Assembly (NCBI GenBank): GCA_944389545.1
Contig: CALXMT010000005.1
Coordinates: forward strand, 1-64,000
Reading direction: 5' to 3'
Origin: an uncultured Kiritimatiellota bacterium
GTDB taxonomy: Bacteria; Verrucomicrobiota; Kiritimatiellia; RFP12; DVOR01
DNA: 64,000 nucleotides
The translations under genes were made by a program, and so were the position numbers. This document shows, piece after piece, positions 33,655 through 41,152 of this stretch. How positions within the stretch are numbered: the first letter of the stretch is position 1; the number at the start of each line of letters is the position of its first letter. The notes under the pieces were generated by a model. It ran no database searches, was not told the DNA's origin, and worked only from the letters and a program-made list of their open reading frames with translations.

Positions 33655-33670
33655 GCTATAAATTATAGCA
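33655..33670 (-). promoter_or_regulatory. MATE promoter with palindromic operator over the -10
   Basis: Minus-strand TGCTATAAT is a perfect extended -10 and is embedded in a 15-bp perfect palindrome, GCTATAAATTATAGC (33655-33669). A repressor dimer bound there would block RNA polymerase. The MATE start codon is about 375 nt downstream. Confidence 0.6.
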
Positions 33671-33748
33671 AAACGCCTCCTCGTTGCAAAGCACATTCTT
33701 AGACGCTTATAACGGTCTTCGCGAAAACCTCTACGGCTAGGATTCAGT

Positions 33749-34105
33749 AGTGTCCGGGAAAATTGGGACCGCAAAGACGCAAGGGAGCGCGAACCGCTTC
33801 GGGCTCCATCGGTCGCTCTGCGGCTTCGCCGCTGACCGCGACCGCCGCCCTCCGTTTCGCGCTTTATCGCTTTCTCGGAAACACCATCCGTCGCCCCGCG
33901 GGGGGGGGGGCCGTTCTCCGTGGCTATGGAAGGTTTGACCCTTTGGGCCTGCACGTTCTGCTTTCCGTTCTCCGGGGCGGCGTCAGCAGCCCCTTTGGCG
34001 CGATACGTGGAAATCCCAAGGGCGGCGCGACCGAAGGGAGCGATGGAGCCCGTAGGGTTTCCACGCAAGTCCGTCTTCGCGGAAAAACTTCCCCGAGCTA
34101 TATTG
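33749..34105. repeat. nested inverted-repeat element interrupted by heptamer array
   Basis: Ends are AGTGTCCGGGAAAATTGGG and CTTCCCCGAGCTATATTGG. The two cassettes are split by a GTTCTCC-type array (33891-33993) that includes an 11-G run. The right end stops 25 bp before the rluB -10. Confidence 0.82.
33891..33993. repeat. GTTCTCC heptamer element inserted in an inverted-repeat element
   Basis: CGCCCCGCGGGG with an extended G-run, GTTCTCC, unrelated 45 bp, GTTCTGC TTTCC GTTCTCC, then GGGGCGGCGTCAGCAGCCCC. Confidence 0.75.
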
Positions 34106-34129
34106 GCCAGGATTGGCAAAGGGCAGATT

Positions 34130-34138
34130 TGGTAGAAT
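34130..34138 (+). promoter_or_regulatory. extended -10 promoter of rluB
   Basis: TGGTAGAAT ends 10 nt before the ATG at 34149, which predicts a nearly leaderless transcript. Confidence 0.6.
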
Positions 34139-34148
34139 ACGGCGAAAC

Positions 34149-34865
34149 ATGGACATGGAACGGTTGCAGAATCTCTTGGCACGGCGCGGCGTGGCCTCAC
34201 GGCGCGGCGCGGCGGATATTATCCGTGCGGGCCGGGTGCGCGTGGACGGCGTAACCGTGACCGAACCGGGCGCACGCATCGCGGAGACTGCCCACATCGA
34301 GGTGGATGGACGCCTCCTCAAGGCCAAAGAAGAGCCGCATCGCACCTTTCTTTATCACAAGCCCGTGGGCGAGGTTTGCTCCACGGACGGCCAAGGCGCG
34401 CGAAGCGTGCTTGAAGCCTTCCGCGGCATCAACCTGCGTCTGGTGCCCGTGGGGCGGTTGGACAAGGAGAGCGAGGGCTTGCTCTTGGTCTCCAATGACG
34501 GCGCGCTCATCCAACGCCTGACCCACCCGCGTTTCGGCCACACCAAAATTTACGAGGTGGAGGTCAACGCCGTCCCGACCGAGGCGCAATTGGCCATCCT
34601 ACGCGGTCCCATGACGTTGGAAGGCTACAAAATCCGCCCCGTACGGGTGGAGACGCTTGGCGGACGCCGTCTGCGCTTCACCCTCACCGAAGGGCGCCAC
34701 CGCCAAATCCGCCAGATGTGCGAGCAGGCCCACTTGCGGGTGACGCGCTTGCGCCGTGTGGCCCTCGGTACCCTTCGATTGGGATCGCTTCCGCCGGGCC
34801 GGTGGCGCGAACTCTCCGCCGCGGAGCTCAACGCGCTGCGCGGAATGCCTGACAAGAATGTCTGA
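34149..34865 (+). CDS. rluB: rRNA pseudouridine synthase, RsuA/RluB family
   Basis: The 238-residue protein has an N-terminal S4 RNA-binding domain (RLQNLLARRGVASRRGAADI) and the RsuA/RluB/E/F catalytic domain with Asp105 in VGRLDKESEGLLLVSNDG. FTLTEGRHRQIRQMCE is the conserved C-terminal motif. RluB (23S U2605) is likelier than RsuA, but motifs alone do not settle it. The ATG at 34149 lies only some 4 nt from the predicted transcription start, with no Shine-Dalgarno; ATG 34155 is the alternative. Confidence 0.9.
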   Translation: MDMERLQNLLARRGVASRRGAADIIRAGRVRVDGVTVTEPGARIAETAHIEVDGRLLKAKEEPHRTFLYHKPVGEVCSTDGQGARSVLEAFRGINLRLVPVGRLDKESEGLLLVSNDGALIQRLTHPRFGHTKIYEVEVNAVPTEAQLAILRGPMTLEGYKIRPVRVETLGGRRLRFTLTEGRHRQIRQMCEQAHLRVTRLRRVALGTLRLGSLPPGRWRELSAAELNALRGMPDKNV

Positions 34866-34884
34866 CACGCTTCGGCTCCCAACC

Positions 34885-35225
34885 CAATACTGTCCGGGGA
34901 AAATGGGAACCGCAAAGACGCAAGGGGAGGCGCGAACCGTTCGGGCTCCATCGGGCGCTCTGCGGCTGCTTCGCCGCTGACCGCGCCCGCCGCCCTCCGT
35001 TTCGCGCCTTGTGACCTTCTATAAGAAGCGAAGTCGGGGAATGGGGCAGAGTCCCGGCAACAAAACCGACCATCCAAGTCTTCGAGGTTCCAACTTCCTC
35101 CTCCCCTTTTGGCGCAGGAAAGTGGGGCGCGGGAAGGCACACGACCGTGCGCCCGGCGTTAACGCCACACCTACACCTTCCTGCAAGAGTCGCGTCTTCG
35201 CGGAAAACTTCCCTGGATGCTATTG
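34885..35225. repeat. nested inverted-repeat element
   Basis: Begins CAATACTGTCCGGGGAAAAT 20 bp after the rluB stop and ends TTCCCTGGATGCTATTG. It carries the GCGCGAACC...GTTTCGCGCC cassette and an inverted, rearranged GCAGGAAAG cassette. Confidence 0.82.
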
Positions 35226-35315
35226 CTTCCTATTCCATCCCATTCCCAGTCAGCAAACCGCTTACGAAGAAAGGGGATTGCATGATTGCCCTTCTTCGGA
35301 AAAAGGTGACAATGA

Positions 35316-35352
35316 CAAAACATCGGGCGACGGATTCCGTCGCCCGATGCTT
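35316..35352 (-). terminator. intrinsic terminator after NYN gene
   Basis: CATCGGGCGACGG pairs perfectly with CCGTCGCCCGATG around a 3-nt loop; a T-run follows on the minus strand. Confidence 0.9.
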
Positions 35353-35372
35353 TGCATGTCTACGGCCTAGGC

Positions 35373-36263
35373 TTACTTGGCGGTAGGCGTAAGGGAGACG
35401 CGCATGGTGGCCGTCTCGCCGGCGACGGAAACCGTGGGAGTCGGCGCACCGCCACGCTTGGCCGCCTCGGCGGCGCGATATTTGGCGCGGCACTCGGAGC
35501 AGTAGAAGAAGTCCTTATCCCAGGTGGTCTCCTCTTCCTTGCCGCAATTGTCGCAGACGCGGACGCGGCGAGCGCGCTTGGCGCGGCAGTCGGCGCAGTA
35601 GAACTCCTCGCCGCCCCAAGTGGTCTCCTCTTCCTTGCCGCAGCTCATGCAGACACGGCGCTGGGCCTCACGGCGCAGACGGAACTCAGCGGCGTGCTCG
35701 TCCATGAACATGTGGGGGAAGTCGAAGCAACCCTTGGCCGTAAGCAGGGTCTTGTGGGAGATGGCGTGGCCGCGAACGGCGTTCATGGCGACGAGCTGGA
35801 CGCGCTTGCCGAGCTGACGCACGCGGCGCAGAACAGGCACATAGTCCGCATCTCCGCCGACGAGCACGGCGACGTCGTAGGCACCGGGAACGGTGGCGAA
35901 GTAGGTCATCTCGGAAGCGAGGTTGGCGTTGACCCACTTGGCGTCGGGCATCGCGTTGGGCTCCTTGCGGAAGTCAATCTCCGTGATGTCCATCTCGTAA
36001 CCGCACTGCTCGCCGAGGAAATCGTAGAACACCTTTTGCTTGGCGGGGTTGTAGCCGATCTTGTTGACCGGGATGGTGCCATAGTAGCACGTCCGGACGA
36101 TATCGACTTCCTGCCCGCTGATCTCCGCCAGAGATTGGGCAATGATGTCAGGGATCCGCTTGTAGTCAATCTCGAATCCCTTCTCCCCGAGCTTGTCGAA
36201 GAGTGCCTGGCGGCCTTTGTAGAGCCAACAACCATCGATGAATATCATTGCGCGAATGGCCAT
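35373..36263 (-). CDS. NYN-domain (PIN-like) protein with two zinc ribbons
   Basis: The 296-residue protein has an NYN/LabA-type nuclease domain (about 1-185): Asp10 in IFIDGCW, then VGGDADYVPVLRRVRQLGKR with Asp138 and Asp140, the usual acidic metal site of PIN-like RNases. Two nearly identical Cys4 ribbons follow, with CxxC pairs at 205/223 and 237/255 sharing CGKEEETTW. The zinc ribbons may bind RNA. ATG 36263 is chosen since AAAGGA lies 7 nt upstream; ATG 36269 is too close to it. Confidence 0.85.
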   Translation of the reverse strand: MAIRAMIFIDGCWLYKGRQALFDKLGEKGFEIDYKRIPDIIAQSLAEISGQEVDIVRTCYYGTIPVNKIGYNPAKQKVFYDFLGEQCGYEMDITEIDFRKEPNAMPDAKWVNANLASEMTYFATVPGAYDVAVLVGGDADYVPVLRRVRQLGKRVQLVAMNAVRGHAISHKTLLTAKGCFDFPHMFMDEHAAEFRLRREAQRRVCMSCGKEEETTWGGEEFYCADCRAKRARRVRVCDNCGKEEETTWDKDFFYCSECRAKYRAAEAAKRGGAPTPTVSVAGETATMRVSLTPTAK

Positions 36264-36321
36264 ACGCATGTCCTTTCTTGTCAATATGTGCTTGCCTTCC
36301 CACTTTGGAAAAGCACTGTCA

Positions 36322-36350
36322 AGTATGCCACAATTCCGGCAAAAAGGCAA
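36322..36350 (-). promoter_or_regulatory. promoter of NYN-domain gene
   Basis: On the minus strand TTGCCT (36345-36350) and CATACT (36322-36327) are 17 bp apart, with TGG extending the -10. Confidence 0.55.
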
Positions 36351-36373
36351 ACCGCAAAACTTCGACGGGTTTA

Positions 36374-36382
36374 TGCTATACT
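36374..36382 (+). promoter_or_regulatory. extended -10 promoter of dtxR-kdsD-holA-scpB-hemW
   Basis: TGCTATACT lies 25 nt before the regulator ATG and is divergent from the NYN promoter. A metal-box dyad was not obvious. Confidence 0.6.
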
Positions 36383-36407
36383 GTATGGAGAAAGGGAGCT
36401 CGCAAAC

Positions 36408-36989
36408 ATGGAAAACGAAGAGACATTCCGTTTGACGGCAAGCCTGGAGGATTACCTCGAGGCGATCAAGGCCGCAATCGATGAGACGGCGCATGGCCAT
36501 GCGCACACCAGCGACATCGCGCGGCGCCTGCAGGTCAAAATGCCGTCCGTGACGAATGCATTGGGGGTGTTGCGAGAACACGGCTTCGTCAACTACGACA
36601 CCAACAAGCCCGTGACGCTCACGGAAAGGGGCGAGCGCGAGGCGTTGCGCATCATCCGCCGCCACCTGGTGCTGAACCGTTTCCTGCGAGAAGTGCTCCT
36701 GCTCCCGGACAAAGAGGCGTCGGACACCGCGTGCCGTGTGGAGCACGTGATTGACGATCGCCTGCTCTCCCGCTTGGCGGTCTTGACCAACGCGTTGACC
36801 GATCCGCACCAATGCCGTCCGCTCCGCAAGGCCCTGCGTGCCGACTTCGCGGCCATCGATGCGGGCGAACTGGACATGCTTGAAGACGTTTACGTGCCGC
36901 CGCCGCGCCCCTTGGAAGACCCCAAAAGAACCAGGCGGCGCAAACCGGCGCAACCCACCCAATCCTTGGAGGATTTCCATGACGCATGA
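36408..36989 (+). CDS. DtxR/MntR-family metal-dependent repressor
   Basis: The 193-residue regulator has an N-terminal winged helix (SDIARRLQVKMPSVTNALGV) and the metalloregulator dimer domain. Metal ligands visible are Asp15, Glu18, His86, Cys109, Glu112 and His113 (ACRVEH). The Cys-x-x-Glu-His pattern is that of iron-type DtxR/IdeR and not the Glu-x-x-Glu-His of MntR, so Fe(II) sensing is the better guess. A basic Pro-rich tail replaces the SH3-like domain. It overlaps the kdsD start and is transcribed divergently from the NYN gene. Confidence 0.9.
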   Translation: MENEETFRLTASLEDYLEAIKAAIDETAHGHAHTSDIARRLQVKMPSVTNALGVLREHGFVNYDTNKPVTLTERGEREALRIIRRHLVLNRFLREVLLLPDKEASDTACRVEHVIDDRLLSRLAVLTNALTDPHQCRPLRKALRADFAAIDAGELDMLEDVYVPPPRPLEDPKRTRRRKPAQPTQSLEDFHDA

Positions 36990-37965
36990 TGATATGTTGG
37001 CCCGTGCCCACGAGACCATCGAAACCGAAATCGCGGGCTTGAAGCGTGCGGACGCGGCCATCGGTCCCGTCTTCTGCGACATCGTCGAGGCCATGCTCGA
37101 AACCCTTGCCCGCGGCGGCAAAATCGTCGTCACCGGCATCGGCAAGAATATCCACGTGGGCGAGAAGATCGCCGCCACCATGGCCAGCACCGGCTCCACG
37201 GCCATGCTCCTCAACCCCGTCCAGGCCATGCACGGCGACCTGGGTATGGTCACGGCCTCGGACATCGTCCTGGCCATCAGCTACTCCGGCGAGTCCGACG
37301 AGGTCATCCGCCTCATCCCCTCCCTGCGCCGCATCGGCGTAAAAATCATCGGCATGACCGGCAAGGCCGACTCTTCCCTGGCCAAGAACAGCGATTGGGT
37401 CTACCTCATCGACTGTGGCCGCGAGGCTTGCCCCTTCAACATGGCCCCCACCACCTCCACCACCGCGACCCTTGCGCTCGGCGATGCGTTGGCGATGGTC
37501 TTGTTGGAGGCGCGTGGCTTCAAGAAGGAGAACTTCGCGCTCCTCCACCCCGCCGGCGCCATCGGCCGTGCCCTTCTCTTCCACGTCAAGGACATCATGC
37601 GCACGGGCGACCGACTGGTGGCCCTTCCGGAAAGCGCCACGGTGCGCGACGCCGTGCTCGCCATGACCGAGGCCAAGTCCGGCTGCGCCTGCGTCACCGC
37701 GCCTGACGGCACGCTCTTGGGCATCTTCACGGATGGCGACCTGCGCCGTCTGCTCACCGCCGGTTCGGGTGAAGACCCCATGGGGCGCCCCATCGCGGAG
37801 GTGATGATCCGCAAGCCCGTCTCCGTTCCGCTCGATGCGTTGGCCGTGCAGGTCCTCAACATTTTCGAGAGCCACAAGCTCGACGACTTGCCGGTTGTCG
37901 ACGAGGCCGGCAAACTGGTCGGCACCATCGACATCCAGGATTTGCCGCGCATGAAGATTCTCTGA
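36979..37965 (+). CDS. kdsD: arabinose-5-phosphate isomerase (KdsD/KpsF)
   Basis: The 328-residue protein has a SIS domain (about 40-190; VTGIGKNIHVGEKIAATMAS, AISYSGESDEVIRLIP) and a C-terminal CBS pair (about 205-328). It converts ribulose 5-phosphate to arabinose 5-phosphate, the substrate of KdsA encoded at 162. TTGGAGG lies 6 nt before the ATG, inside the end of the upstream regulator gene. The overlap means LPS precursor synthesis is co-transcribed with a metal repressor and with holA. Confidence 0.95.
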   Translation: MTHDDMLARAHETIETEIAGLKRADAAIGPVFCDIVEAMLETLARGGKIVVTGIGKNIHVGEKIAATMASTGSTAMLLNPVQAMHGDLGMVTASDIVLAISYSGESDEVIRLIPSLRRIGVKIIGMTGKADSSLAKNSDWVYLIDCGREACPFNMAPTTSTTATLALGDALAMVLLEARGFKKENFALLHPAGAIGRALLFHVKDIMRTGDRLVALPESATVRDAVLAMTEAKSGCACVTAPDGTLLGIFTDGDLRRLLTAGSGEDPMGRPIAEVMIRKPVSVPLDALAVQVLNIFESHKLDDLPVVDEAGKLVGTIDIQDLPRMKIL

Positions 37966-39032
37966 TGGTTCACCTTTTCCTGGGGCCGGACGACTACCTG
38001 AAAAGCGAGGGGGCCAAGCGCCTCATCGATTCGCTTGTCGCGCCCGAGGACCGGGACTTTGGTCTAGAGATCATCGACGGCACGTGCGACAAAGCCGACG
38101 ACGTCTTGCAAGCCATCGATCGGGCGGGTGAGGCGCTCTACACCGCCAGTTTCCTCGGCGGCAACAAGGTCGTCTGGTTGCGCGATGCGAACTTCCTGCC
38201 CGGCGCGAAGGGACGCGCGGTGGAGGCCCAAGCGGCCAAAGACGCCGCGACGGCTTTCTTTGAGGGACTGCAAAAGGACCCCCTCCCGGAAGGCCACACC
38301 CTTGTCATCACGGCAACCGCCTGCGCCAAAATCTCGAAGTTCTACAAGTGGGTCGAGAAGACCGGCAAAATCACGGTCTGCGGCGAGGAGGTCAAGTCCT
38401 ACCAACAGGAAAAGGCCGCGCAGGCGCGTCTGGCCGACCTGCTCCCGCAGTGCGGCCTCAAGATGTCACCCGCCGTGCGCACGGCCTTCGCCCAACGCGT
38501 CGGGTCCGACAGTCGCACCATCGTCTCGGAGCTCGACAAACTTCGCGCTTACCTGGGCAAGGACGGGGCCGAGGTCACCCTGGCCGACATCGAGGCCGTC
38601 ACCTCCACCGCGGTCGGCGCCGAACCCTTCGCCCTCACCGAGGCCATCCTGCAGCGTTCCCCCACCCTTGCCACGAAGACCATCGAGCAACTGCGCGCCG
38701 ACAAAAATGCGGCCTTCCCCGCCGCCGTCGGCATCCTCAACACGCTCAACGATCTCTGTTCGTTGCGCGACGCCCTTGACCAAGGCTGGCTCGCCGGCAA
38801 CCGCTGGGATCTCCCGGCCGACCGTTTGCCCGCCCGCCTGGCCCGCCTCAACGGCTGGTTCCTGGGCAAGCAGATCGAGGCCGCCAAGCGCTACTCCCTC
38901 AACGAGCTCCGCGCGGGTCGCCACTACGCAGTGGAGATGCGCTTCAAGTTGGTGGACACCACCGCGCAAGACCCCTGGGCCATCATCGAGGCCTCCCTCT
39001 TGCGTATCCTCATGCGGAGGGCTCGGACATGA
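37965..39032 (+). CDS. holA: DNA polymerase III delta subunit
   Basis: The 355-residue protein matches HolA, the clamp-opening wrench of the clamp loader: LGPDDYLKSEGAKRLIDSLV, an AAA+-like fold without a working P-loop, and the C-terminal collar domain (IEQLRADKNAAFPAAVGILN). Start and stop overlap neighbours (TGATG with kdsD; ATGA with scpB). The motifs are diffuse, as is usual in this family. Confidence 0.87.
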   Translation: MVHLFLGPDDYLKSEGAKRLIDSLVAPEDRDFGLEIIDGTCDKADDVLQAIDRAGEALYTASFLGGNKVVWLRDANFLPGAKGRAVEAQAAKDAATAFFEGLQKDPLPEGHTLVITATACAKISKFYKWVEKTGKITVCGEEVKSYQQEKAAQARLADLLPQCGLKMSPAVRTAFAQRVGSDSRTIVSELDKLRAYLGKDGAEVTLADIEAVTSTAVGAEPFALTEAILQRSPTLATKTIEQLRADKNAAFPAAVGILNTLNDLCSLRDALDQGWLAGNRWDLPADRLPARLARLNGWFLGKQIEAAKRYSLNELRAGRHYAVEMRFKLVDTTAQDPWAIIEASLLRILMRRART

Positions 39033-39610
39033 GCGACCAGGGAATCCCGCCGCCGAACAGTCTGCAGTCCGTCATTGGCGCCTTGCTCTTCGCCGCCAAA
39101 GAGCCCCTCGCACCGGAGGACCTCAAGAAGGCCCTGCAATCCGCCGCGCAGGGGGCTGACCCGGCCTCTCCCGCCGCCGCGTTCGCCAAAGCCACCCTCG
39201 CGCAAATCAAAACCTATCTCGCGGACATCGCCGCCACCTTGGCACGAAGCGATGTGGGCCTGCGCCTCTGTGAGGAGGGAGGACGTTTCTCTTATCGCAC
39301 CGTTCCGGCCGCCGGGCCGTGGGTGCGCGCCCTCGTCAAGGCCGCCCCACCCCAACGTCTCTCCCGCGCCGCCCTCGAAACCCTGGCCGTCATCGCCTAC
39401 CGTCAGCCCATCTCCCGCGCCGAGATTGAGTCCGTCCGCGGCGTCTCCGTCGACCACACCATCCGCGCCCTCTTGGAACTCGACCTCATCCGCGCCGTGG
39501 GCCGCAGCGAACTCCCGGGCCGTCCCTTCCTCTATGGCACCACGGCCTCCTTCCTGGAGCACTTCGGTCTGCGCAGCTTGAAGGATCTCGACCCCGCGCC
39601 CGAGGCATGA
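39029..39610 (+). CDS. scpB: segregation and condensation protein ScpB
   Basis: The 193-residue protein has the two winged-helix domains of ScpB: SVIGALLFAAKEPLAPEDLK and, diagnostic, RLSRAALETLAVIAYRQPIS followed by RAEIESVRGVSVDHTIRALL. ScpB dimers bind the kleisin ScpA in the SMC condensin complex. scpA and smc are not in the window. It overlaps both neighbours by 4 nt. Confidence 0.95.
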   Translation: MSDQGIPPPNSLQSVIGALLFAAKEPLAPEDLKKALQSAAQGADPASPAAAFAKATLAQIKTYLADIAATLARSDVGLRLCEEGGRFSYRTVPAAGPWVRALVKAAPPQRLSRAALETLAVIAYRQPISRAEIESVRGVSVDHTIRALLELDLIRAVGRSELPGRPFLYGTTASFLEHFGLRSLKDLDPAPEA

Positions 39611-40656
39611 AGCACCTCTACCTGCACTTTCCCTTCTGTACGGGACGTTGCGCCTACTGCGCCTTCCTCTCCGGACCGCCTCCCGCCGCCCCCGCCGCAT
39701 ACGTCGACGACCTCCTGCACGAGGCCGCGGAGCGAGGCTTTTCCTCAGTCGGCCCCCTTGACTCGCTCTACTGCGGCGGCGGTACCCCCGCGTTGCTCGG
39801 CGAGCGCGGCTTTGTACGCCTCCGGGAGTCCGGCCTCTTCTCGCTCGCAGAAGGCGCGGAATGGACCGTCGAGCTCCACCCCGCAGCCGTCACCGAGCCC
39901 CTCGTCCGCACCTTGGCCGACCTCGGTGTCACCCGCCTAAGCATCGGCGTGCAGGCCTTCGATGACGCCACGCTCGTCCGATGCAATCGCCGCCACACCG
40001 TCCGCCAAGCCCTCGACGCCATCGCAATCGCCCGCGCGGCCATCCCGGACACCGGCATCGACCTCATCGCCGGCCTCCCCGGCGTCTCTTCCACAGAATG
40101 GACGCAAACCCTGCGCCGAGCGCTCTCCCTTGACCTCCCGCACATCTCCGTCTACGCCCTCTCCATCGAGCCGGAGAGCACATGGGGGCGTACCGGGATG
40201 TCCACGCCCGACCCGGACGCCCTCTGCGATGCCGTTGCCGAAGCCGCCGACACGCTCTCCGCCGCGGGCCTCCGCCGTTACGAGACCTCCAACTACGCCC
40301 GCCCCGGACTGGAGTGCCGTCACAACCTCAACACCTGGCACGGCGGCGATTACCTCGGCTTAGGACGCGGCGCAGTCAGTCGCTTGGGATGTCTGCGCCG
40401 CACCGGCGATGGCATCGAAGAGACGCTCTCACCCGAAGACGATGCGCTGGAGCGTGCCCTCACCGGCCTCCGCCTCGCCGAGGGGTTCGACCTCGAGGCC
40501 ACCCTCGCCCGCTTCCCCATCCTGGCCCCTTACCGCGAACGTTGGGCCAAACGCCTCGACGACTTCCGCGCCCATGACCTCCTCACCGCCGACAACGCCC
40601 CCACGCGCCGAGGCTACGAAGTCCTCGATGCCATGGAACGGGAACTCTTGCGTTGA
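39607..40656 (+). CDS. hemW: HemW-like radical SAM protein (heme chaperone)
   Basis: The 349-residue protein has the radical-SAM cluster Cys11-x3-Cys15-x2-Cys18 (FCTGRCAYCAF), YCGGGTPALL, and the HemW/HemN segments IGVQAFDDATLVRCNRRHT and DLIAGLPGVS. YETSNYARPGLECRHNLNTW is typical of HemW, which handles heme and differs from HemN coproporphyrinogen dehydrogenase in its N-terminus. Last gene of the dtxR-kdsD-holA-scpB-hemW run. Confidence 0.92.
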   Translation: MKHLYLHFPFCTGRCAYCAFLSGPPPAAPAAYVDDLLHEAAERGFSSVGPLDSLYCGGGTPALLGERGFVRLRESGLFSLAEGAEWTVELHPAAVTEPLVRTLADLGVTRLSIGVQAFDDATLVRCNRRHTVRQALDAIAIARAAIPDTGIDLIAGLPGVSSTEWTQTLRRALSLDLPHISVYALSIEPESTWGRTGMSTPDPDALCDAVAEAADTLSAAGLRRYETSNYARPGLECRHNLNTWHGGDYLGLGRGAVSRLGCLRRTGDGIEETLSPEDDALERALTGLRLAEGFDLEATLARFPILAPYRERWAKRLDDFRAHDLLTADNAPTRRGYEVLDAMERELLR

Positions 40657-40685
40657 AACCTGTGTCCGCAATGCCTGCGGAAGCT

Positions 40686-40838
40686 TTTTTCGCAAAGACG
40701 CAATGCTTGCAGGCAAGGCTTTAAAGACGACCAAGGCGCGAAACGGAGGGCGGCGGTCGCTGTCAGCGGAGAAACCGCAGAGTGACCGACGGAGCCCATC
40801 TGGTTTCGTGCGCACTCGCGTCTTCGCGATCTTCCCCA
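40686..40838. repeat. nested inverted-repeat element, degraded
   Basis: CGCAAAGACGCAATGCTTGCAGG, the GCGCGAAACGGAGGGCGGCGG cassette and CACTCGCGTCTTCGCG remain; the outer TGTCCGGGG ends are lost. Follows hemW by 30 bp. Confidence 0.75.
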
Positions 40839-40894
40839 CTTTCTCCAAATCGCTGACCGTCTCTCGGCAAAAGGGCGGCTCTAACGCCTCTTTT

Positions 40895-41042
40895 GAGCCA
40901 CTCTAAAGGGGGCTTTTGAGACCCTATAGTGGTCCGAGGTCAACCACTATAGTGGTCGAGGGTGAGACCCTATAGTGGTCGGGGTCGAAACCCTTAAGGG
41001 TCTGAGGTCGACCCCTATAGGGTCTCGCGGAGGCCCCTTCTG
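40895..41042. repeat. palindrome array with 23-bp period (copy 2)
   Basis: Five palindromes are centred at 40926.5, 40949.5, 40972.5, 40995.5 and 41017.5 (spacings 23, 23, 23, 22). Units read CCTATAGTGG, CCACTATAGTGG, CCTATAGTGG, CCCTTAAGGG and CCCCTATAGGG. The array lies between the convergent hemW and merR genes. Confidence 0.9.
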
Positions 41043-41048
41043 CATTCC

Positions 41049-41152
41049 AGAAAAAGCACTCGAAACGCAAGGGATGGGAATAGGGAGTGAGGCGCGAAGC
41101 GCCGAACGGTGAAGTGCTCAGGCCCTTGCGTTACTTTGTGTATTCGTGGGAA
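41049..41152. repeat. CACGAAG-type inverted-repeat element, reverse orientation
   Basis: AAAAAGCACTCGAAACGCAAGG to TGTGTATTCGTGGGAAAT; it runs into the 3' end of merR, so the last residues of MerR (SHEYTK) may be encoded by repeat sequence. Confidence 0.78.

Noticed and set aside
40895-41042. CRISPR array at the 23-bp repeats
   Set aside because: The repeated part is itself palindromic and links are shared and not unique; units of 23 bp leave no spacers, and no cas genes are near.
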